A stretch of DNA of 9,524 nt from positions 1 through 9,524 of the forward strand of contig JBHGBB010000160.1 in the NCBI GenBank assembly GCA_041946755.1, read 5' to 3'. Under the pieces are notes generated by a model, which worked only from the letters and a program-made list of their open reading frames with translations, did no database searches and had not been told where the DNA came from. A program made the translations under genes and the position numbers. Positions 5,569 through 9,524 of the stretch are shown here, in pieces (the stretch's first letter is position 1; the number at the start of each line of letters is the position of its first letter). The DNA is from JBHGBB01 sp041946755. GTDB taxonomy: Bacteria > UBP4 > UBA4092 > JAOAEQ01.

Positions 5569-8217
5569 TTATAATTGCGTCAATTTCTCTTGGAGTTTAT
5601 CCGCTTCGGCTGATAGCTGATTAAATTTATCTTGCTCTTTCTGGACCACGGCTGCCGGAGCCCGCTGTACAAACGACTCGTTCTTCAGTTTATTTTCGAC
5701 GAAGGTAATCTCTTTTTTAATCTTATCGATTTCAGTCTGCAACCGTTTCTTTTCCGTTTCGATCAATTCAGCCGGCATCGGGATATATATTTCCAAATCG
5801 TCGACAATCGCCGTAGAAACCGTTTTCGGTAACTGCACCTGTTCCGCGATTTGTAAATCCGATATTGCTACTAAGGTGGTCAGATAATGGTTATGCTGCA
5901 ATAATCGCTCGCGCTGCATTTTATTTTTGGACTGGATTAGCACCGCGGTTTTCATTGCCGGTGGAATATTCATTTCGCTCCGGATATTCCGGATACTCAC
6001 GATTACCCGCATCAAGAGATCGAGATCGAGTTCTGCCGGTTCATTAATCATACTCGTATCCGATTTCGGCCATTGGGAAATCATGATACTCTTGGTCTCT
6101 TTTTCAATCGGTAACTGCTGCCAGATTTCTTCGGTAATAAACGGCATAAACGGATGCAATAACCGTAGGATAGTATCCAAGACATTCACGGCAATCGATA
6201 ATGCTGCTTCTTTCTCAGCTTCCGATTCCCGCATCCGGGGTTTAATTAGTTCCAGGTACCAATCACAATACTCATGCCAGATAAATTGATATATCGCATG
6301 GGCGGCTTTATCGAATTCATATCCGGCTAATGCAGTATCGACTTCAGTGATTACTTTATTCATCCGGCTTAATATCCACTTATCAGCCAACGTAAGTCCC
6401 GTTAATTCGGATTTCAAATTTCGGATTTCGGATTTTTCGCCGATATTCATCAAGACAAATCTACTTGCATTCCAAACCTTATTCGCATAGTTCCGATAGC
6501 CTTCGATTCGCTCTTCCGATAGATTAATATTTCTCCCTTGTGCCGCCAGCGCGCAGAGAGTGAACCGCACTGCATCGGTTCCCTGCTGTTCCATCACTTC
6601 CAGCGGGTCGATGGCATTCCCTAATGATTTACTCATCTTCTTGCCGGTCGCGTCTCTCACCAAAGCATGGATATATACATCGCTGAACGGCACTTCATTT
6701 CTAAATTTGAGTCCCATGATAATCATCCGGGCGACCCAGAAGAAAATGATGTCATAAGCAGTCACTAAAACCGAAGTTGGATAGAATGCTTTCAGGTCTT
6801 GGGTTTCTTCAGGCCAGCCGAGGGTAGAAAATGGCCAGAGTGCTGACGAGAACCAGGTATCAAGGATATCCTGGTCTTGGGTAATCAATCCGCTATTACA
6901 ATGTTTACAAGTTTTCGGGTCGGTAATTGCTACCGTTTCATTCCCGCAATTATCGCAATACCAGACCGGGATCCGATGTCCCCACCAAAGCTGCCGGGAA
7001 ATACACCAATCCCGAACGTTCTCCATCCAGTTATAATAGGTAGCAGTCCAAGTTTCCGGATAAAACCGGATTTTACCCTGGCGAACTGCTTCCAGAGCGG
7101 GTTCGGCTAGCGGCCGCATTTTTACAAACCATTGCAATGACAGATACGGTTCGATAGTCGTATGGCATCGATAACAATGGCCGACTTGATGCGTATAATC
7201 TTCGATTTTTTCTAATAATCCGGCGGATTTCAAATCTTCTACAATCTTTTTCCGGGCGACATACCGATCCAAACCGGTATACGGAGTACCATTTTCATTA
7301 ATCATCCCGGTAGTAGTCAATATATTAATTTGCTCCAACTTATGTTTCAAGCCGACCTGGAAATCGTTCGGGTCATGGGCTGGGGTGATTTTTAACGCTC
7401 CGGTACCGAATTTCGGGTCGACATATTCATCGGCAATAATCGGGATCGGCCGTTTGATTAACGGTAACAGCACGGTTTTACCTACCAAATCCTGGTATCG
7501 TTCATCGCTCGGATATACGGCGATTGCGGTATCTCCGAGTATAGTTTCCGGCCGGGTGGTTGCTACGGTAACGAACCGGTCAGTACCATGCACCGGATAT
7601 TTGACATAATAGAGATTGCCTTTGGTTTCTTTATGTTCGACTTCATCATCCGATAATGCGGTATGGCATCGCGGACACCAGTTGATAATATAGTTCCCGC
7701 GATAGATAAGTTTCTCGTCATATAACCGAACGAACACTTCCCGCACCGCTTTTGATAATCCTTCATCCATGGTGAACCGGGTACGGTCCCAGTCGCAAGA
7801 ACTGCCGAGTTTTTTTAATTGGTTAATGATAGTTCCGCCATATTGCTCTTTCCATTGCCAGGCGAGTTTAAGGAATTCATCCCGACCGATATCTCTGCGG
7901 GATTTGCCCTGTTCTTTCAGTTTCCGTTCGATAACGTTATGGGTCGCAATACTGGCATGGTCGGTTCCGGGCAGCCATAACGCGTTATACTCCTGCATTC
8001 GTTTCCAGCGGATAAGCACATCTTGCAGGGTATTATTGAATGCATGCCCGATATGGAGAATCCCGGTGATGTTCGGCGGTGGAATAACGATGGTATATGG
8101 TTTCTTATCCGCATTCTCATCCGCATGAAAATACTTATTATCAAGCCAGAACTTATACCATTTATCTTCAGTAGATTTCGGATCGTATTTCGTCGCTAGA
8201 TTTGGTGGTTCAGTCAT
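5569..8217 (-). CDS. valS: Valyl-tRNA synthetase
   Basis: 882 residues, a usual bacterial length. It attaches valine to tRNA-Val in the cytosol and edits mischarged threonine. Class I motifs: PPPNITGILHIGH with HIGH at 55-58, GTDHASIATHNVIE (84-97), and KMSKS at 527-531. The editing (CP1) domain lies at roughly 180-345, with TTRPETILGDTAIAV (220-234) and HDPNDF (281-286). Zinc-type cysteine pairs occur at C181/C184, C348/C351, C421/C424 and C437/C440. DWCISRQLWWGHRIPVWYC precedes the catalytic C-terminal half. The anticodon-binding helical bundle is about 608-760 and a coiled coil occupies about 816-882, as in bacterial ValRS. AAGGAT on the minus strand, five bases before the ATG, supports the start. 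Residues 595-604 (KSEIRNLKSE) are encoded by a repetitive insert in a variable linker. No T-box leader is visible upstream. Confidence 0.97.
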   Translation of the reverse strand: MTEPPNLATKYDPKSTEDKWYKFWLDNKYFHADENADKKPYTIVIPPPNITGILHIGHAFNNTLQDVLIRWKRMQEYNALWLPGTDHASIATHNVIERKLKEQGKSRRDIGRDEFLKLAWQWKEQYGGTIINQLKKLGSSCDWDRTRFTMDEGLSKAVREVFVRLYDEKLIYRGNYIINWCPRCHTALSDDEVEHKETKGNLYYVKYPVHGTDRFVTVATTRPETILGDTAIAVYPSDERYQDLVGKTVLLPLIKRPIPIIADEYVDPKFGTGALKITPAHDPNDFQVGLKHKLEQINILTTTGMINENGTPYTGLDRYVARKKIVEDLKSAGLLEKIEDYTHQVGHCYRCHTTIEPYLSLQWFVKMRPLAEPALEAVRQGKIRFYPETWTATYYNWMENVRDWCISRQLWWGHRIPVWYCDNCGNETVAITDPKTCKHCNSGLITQDQDILDTWFSSALWPFSTLGWPEETQDLKAFYPTSVLVTAYDIIFFWVARMIIMGLKFRNEVPFSDVYIHALVRDATGKKMSKSLGNAIDPLEVMEQQGTDAVRFTLCALAAQGRNINLSEERIEGYRNYANKVWNASRFVLMNIGEKSEIRNLKSELTGLTLADKWILSRMNKVITEVDTALAGYEFDKAAHAIYQFIWHEYCDWYLELIKPRMRESEAEKEAALSIAVNVLDTILRLLHPFMPFITEEIWQQLPIEKETKSIMISQWPKSDTSMINEPAELDLDLLMRVIVSIRNIRSEMNIPPAMKTAVLIQSKNKMQRERLLQHNHYLTTLVAISDLQIAEQVQLPKTVSTAIVDDLEIYIPMPAELIETEKKRLQTEIDKIKKEITFVENKLKNESFVQRAPAAVVQKEQDKFNQLSAEADKLQEKLTQL
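6406..6435 (-). repeat. Short tandem-like repeat inserted in the valS reading frame
   Basis: Read on the minus strand, 30 bases made of overlapping AAATCCGAA units (6435-6427 and 6414-6406, with a further ATCCGAAAT between) encode KSEIRNLKSE. It sits between the catalytic and anticodon-binding domains, in a linker that varies in length in ValRS. From memory, ATCCGAA-type tandem repeats translating as K-S-E-I-R-N-P are scattered through many environmental bacterial genomes, in and between genes. The insert is in frame and probably harmless. Confidence 0.6.
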
Positions 8218-8245
8218 ATTTTATCCTTAAAAAGCCTGATTTTCT

Positions 8246-8274
8246 TTGATAAATTAAGTATTCCATTATACTAT
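8246..8274 (+). promoter_or_regulatory. Candidate promoter for the flavodoxin-fold reductase
   Basis: TTGATA (8246-8251), a 17-base spacer, then TACTAT (8269-8274). TATACT at 8267-8272 is a better -10 box, but with a 15-base spacer. It lies about 40 bases before the start codon and overlaps the candidate valS promoter on the other strand. Confidence 0.4.
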
Positions 8275-8293
8275 ATTCTACGCATTGTATCTA
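8265..8293 (-). promoter_or_regulatory. Candidate promoter for valS
   Basis: A perfect TATAAT on the minus strand (8270-8265), preceded by 17 bases and TAGATA (8293-8288, 4/6 to the -35 consensus). Transcription would begin about 40 bases before the valS ATG, leaving no room for a T-box or long leader. Its -10 box overlaps that of the divergent gene. Confidence 0.45.
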
Positions 8294-8315
8294 TTGAGGA
8301 GAATGGAGCTTATCC

Positions 8316-8873
8316 ATGAAAAAGATTTTAGGAATTATTGGCAGTCCTAGGAAAAAGGGGAATACCGATGTCTTGGTTTCAGAAATATTAAAAGGAGCGA
8401 AAACCCAGGGGGCGGAAATCGATTCGATTTATCTGGGCGACTTGCATATCCTAGAATGCGATGGATGCCATGTCTGCTGGAAAGGGAAACCATGCTGTAA
8501 AAATGATGATATGAATCTGATCTATTCTAAACTTATCGATAGCGATATTATTATTTTCGGCACTCCGGTATATTGGTATGGACCGACCGCGCTGATGAAA
8601 GCGGTTATCGACCGATTGGTATATTTCAATTGTCCGGATAATCGGAAGAAGATTCTAGGGAAAAAAGTTATTATCGCGGTACCGTTCGAAGAGGATAATC
8701 CGGATACCGCCGCGCCATTGGTTACCTTCTTCGAGAAATGTTTCGCATACCTGGAATGGGAATTGATGGCGAAACTTATTGTCGGCGGAGTGACTAAACG
8801 CGGTGAAATCGCTAAAAAGAAAAAGGTTATGGATGACGCAGTTGAACTCGGTAAGAAATTGGCTGGAAACTAA
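8316..8873 (+). CDS. Flavodoxin-fold NAD(P)H-dependent FMN reductase / iron-sulfur flavoprotein (ISF-like)
   Basis: 185 residues. The first strand and phosphate loop GIIGSPRKKGNTDVL (6-20) bind FMN phosphate, as in the NADPH-dependent FMN reductase superfamily. A compact cysteine cluster at C48-x2-C51-x2-C54-x5-C60 (with an extra C61) matches the CX2CX2CX4-7C motif that binds a 4Fe-4S cluster in archaeal-type iron-sulfur flavoproteins and is followed by KNDDM. FGTPVYWYGPTALMKAVIDR (81-100) forms the isoalloxazine-contacting region. The role is probably electron transfer or reduction of flavin, quinone or another small acceptor in the cytosol; the partner is unknown. Two purine-rich sites (GAGGA 8296-8300 and GGAG 8305-8308, seven bases before the ATG) support the start. 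It is a single-gene unit divergent from valS, followed by a candidate terminator. Confidence 0.88.
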   Translation: MKKILGIIGSPRKKGNTDVLVSEILKGAKTQGAEIDSIYLGDLHILECDGCHVCWKGKPCCKNDDMNLIYSKLIDSDIIIFGTPVYWYGPTALMKAVIDRLVYFNCPDNRKKILGKKVIIAVPFEEDNPDTAAPLVTFFEKCFAYLEWELMAKLIVGGVTKRGEIAKKKKVMDDAVELGKKLAGN

Positions 8874-8887
8874 TCCGGCATCGCGAA

Positions 8888-8930
8888 TGTCTATTTCTGC
8901 TTCGAAATGAGAGACACTCCCCTTTTTTTT
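8888..8930 (+). terminator. Candidate terminator of the flavodoxin-fold reductase gene
   Basis: Stem TGTCT-ATTTC (8888-8897) pairs with GAAAT (8904-8908) and AGACA (8912-8916), with a three-base bulge at 8909-8911 and a six-base loop. Eight Ts at 8923-8930 follow after six C-rich bases. The T run and its position 15 bases after the stop codon fit an intrinsic terminator, but the stem is weak and the gap to the Ts is longer than usual. Confidence 0.5.
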
Positions 8931-9021
8931 CTTTATCTTACAATTAATTTACATTATTTTCCAAGTAGTTTGATAAAAAGGTATCAGGATTAGTGTCGAT
9001 TGAATTCGCTGCATAATGAGA

Positions 9022-9057
9022 AAAATAATTATTTACCATTTGGTAAATAATTATTTT
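9022..9057. repeat. AT-rich hairpin repeat, copy A
   Basis: A perfect 17-bp inverted repeat (9022-9038 with 9041-9057) around two central Ts, with core CCATTTGG at 9036-9043. It is followed by CG and is the left member of a related pair; every aligned base of copy B lies exactly 77 bases to the right. Confidence 0.85.
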
Positions 9058-9100
9058 CGATAGAGTCGAGTCTCCGACTGTATAGAAACTGAACACTTCC

Positions 9101-9132
9101 GATAATCTTTTGCCATTTGGCAAAAGATTATT
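9101..9132. repeat. AT-rich hairpin repeat, copy B
   Basis: A perfect 14-bp inverted repeat (9102-9115 with 9118-9131) with the same CCATTTGG core (9113-9120) and the same right flank ATTATTTTCG (9127-9136) as copy A; one further G-T pair (9101 with 9132) extends it. It aligns without gaps to copy A and differs in the stem by three paired changes that all preserve pairing. Confidence 0.85.
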
Positions 9133-9150
9133 TTCGCCTGAGGCGGATTC

Positions 9151-9169
9151 GGGCGAGGGAACCTCGCCC
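9151..9169. repeat. GC-rich hairpin repeat, copy C
   Basis: Arms GGGCGAGG (9151-9158) and CCTCGCCC (9162-9169) form a perfect 8-bp stem with a GAA loop, followed by CTAC. This type of short GC-rich GGGCG hairpin next to CCCCTAC recurs, from memory, as a dispersed repeat in several environmental bacterial genomes. Confidence 0.8.
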
Positions 9170-9183
9170 CTACATCCGAGTAA

Positions 9184-9202
9184 GGGCGGGGTCTCCCCGC
9201 CC
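9184..9202. repeat. GC-rich hairpin repeat, copy D
   Basis: Arms GGGCGGGG (9184-9191) and CCCCGCCC (9195-9202) form a perfect 8-bp stem with a TCT loop. Same stem and loop length as copy C, 33 bases downstream, with one A-T pair replaced by G-C. Confidence 0.8.
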
Positions 9203-9362
9203 GAAATCTTCGCGCTAGAACCATATCCAAACTCCAGTTCCTTCTATTTCATCATCAAATTGTAACCTTATCTTGGTAGTTATTATCTTTTCTTCTTCTA
9301 TTTTATCTTCAATTATATTCATTCTTAGTGTCTATTTATTCCCTACTCGATTATTATTTGCC

Positions 9363-9411
9363 ACTGGAGTTGAACCCGAATTGGTCGGACCAATTCGGGT
9401 TCAACTCCGGT
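9363..9411. repeat. Near-perfect long palindrome (hairpin E)
   Basis: Arms 9366-9386 and 9388-9408 are perfect 21-bp reverse complements around a single central G (9387). A G-T pair (9365 with 9409) and two more pairs (9363-9364 with 9410-9411) extend it to 24. No T run or gene end is adjacent, so it is not an obvious terminator. Confidence 0.85.
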
Positions 9412-9474
9412 ATATCCCCCTATTTTCCATGCTAAATTGTCTACTTTTCCTAAGAAAAATATCGGAATGAACCT

Positions 9475-9494
9475 CCGTCCAGCAAGCTGGACGG
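9475..9494. repeat. Hairpin F near the right edge
   Basis: Arms CCGTCCAGC (9475-9483) and GCTGGACGG (9486-9494) are perfect 9-bp reverse complements separated by AA. The following TATCAG is not a T tract. It could be a dispersed repeat like its neighbours or part of the leader of a gene beyond the window. Confidence 0.7.
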
Positions 9495-9524
9495 TATCAG
9501 ATGTTAGAAATTTATTATATACGT

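Larger units (their letters stand above)
8931..9524. other. Repeat-rich non-coding region
   Basis: No convincing gene is seen on either strand. The sequence alternates AT-rich stretches (8931-9020, 9230-9360, 9410-9465) with at least six strong inverted repeats between 9022 and 9494, listed separately, plus minor ones: AGTCG/CGACT at 9064-9068 and 9075-9079, and CGCC/GGCG at 9135-9138 and 9142-9145. The only open frames are a 65-codon plus-strand one running through a palindrome and a 35-codon minus-strand one (9322-9215). The downstream gene is not reached before the window ends. Confidence 0.7.

Noticed and set aside
5632..8144. Several plus- and minus-strand reading frames of 60-120 codons inside valS
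   Set aside because: They are out-of-frame shadows of a clearly conserved synthetase and show no family features or ribosome binding sites.
8218..8315. T-box leader upstream of valS
   Set aside because: The gap is 98 bases shared with a divergent gene, with a candidate promoter about 50 bases from the start. No specifier loop, T-box sequence or terminator/antiterminator pair is seen.
9022..9202. CRISPR-like array
   Set aside because: The repeats are self-complementary hairpins of differing sequence and irregular spacing (77 and 33 bases) without constant repeats or unique spacers, and no cas genes are present.
9366..9410. tRNA-like 3' end (GGGTTCAACTCC) in the palindrome
   Set aside because: The match to a T-arm is superficial. 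The whole segment is one symmetric hairpin and no cloverleaf or acceptor stem can be drawn.
9273..9470. 65-codon plus-strand reading frame
   Set aside because: It runs through the palindrome at 9363-9411 and T/C-rich low-complexity sequence. Its hydrophobic look comes from the T-rich codons, and it has no ribosome binding site or family resemblance.

Overview
The window is 9.5 kb of compact bacterial chromosome with moderate GC content (low to mid 40s percent by eye, not counted). It carries nine complete protein genes, the last codons of a tenth, and about 650 bases of repeat-rich non-coding DNA at the right end. All complete genes look intact. The gene set is bacterial: a bacterial-type valyl-tRNA synthetase with a C-terminal coiled coil, an McsA-type zinc protein, a secreted NodB-type polysaccharide deacetylase and a bacterial PH (bPH2) protein. 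I cannot assign a phylum. Unrelated short conserved genes placed together, an orphan mcsA, and a KSEIRN-type repeat inside valS would fit an uncultured environmental lineage, but that is inference.

Layout, left to right. Positions 1-1561 (+): the 3' end of an unidentified gene, a branched-chain amino acid aminotransferase (ilvE), a long hairpin, then an mcsA-like gene. Positions 1558-3957 (-): a likely three-gene run transcribed leftward, a small DUF2892 membrane protein, a secreted polysaccharide deacetylase and a BaiN/HI0933-type flavoprotein. The flavoprotein ends tail to tail against mcsA and the two stop codons overlap. Positions 4140-5533 (+): a bPH2 membrane protein and, 5 bases later, an unrecognised three-helix membrane protein, probably co-transcribed. 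Positions 5569-8217 (-): valS. Positions 8316-8873 (+): a flavodoxin-fold FMN/iron-sulfur reductase, divergent from valS, with putative promoters whose -10 boxes overlap.

The genes do not form one pathway. ilvE handles the last step of leucine, isoleucine and valine synthesis and valS charges tRNA with valine, but they lie far apart on opposite strands. The others are protein quality control (McsA), envelope functions (deacetylase, DUF2892, bPH2 and its partner) and redox flavoproteins.

The most unusual part is 8874-9524. It holds at least six strong inverted repeats. Two are related copies whose stems differ by three fully compensatory base-pair changes, and two GC-rich ones differ by one compensatory change. 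This indicates families of dispersed hairpin elements kept for their secondary structure. I found no defence system, CRISPR array, transposase, rRNA or tRNA gene.
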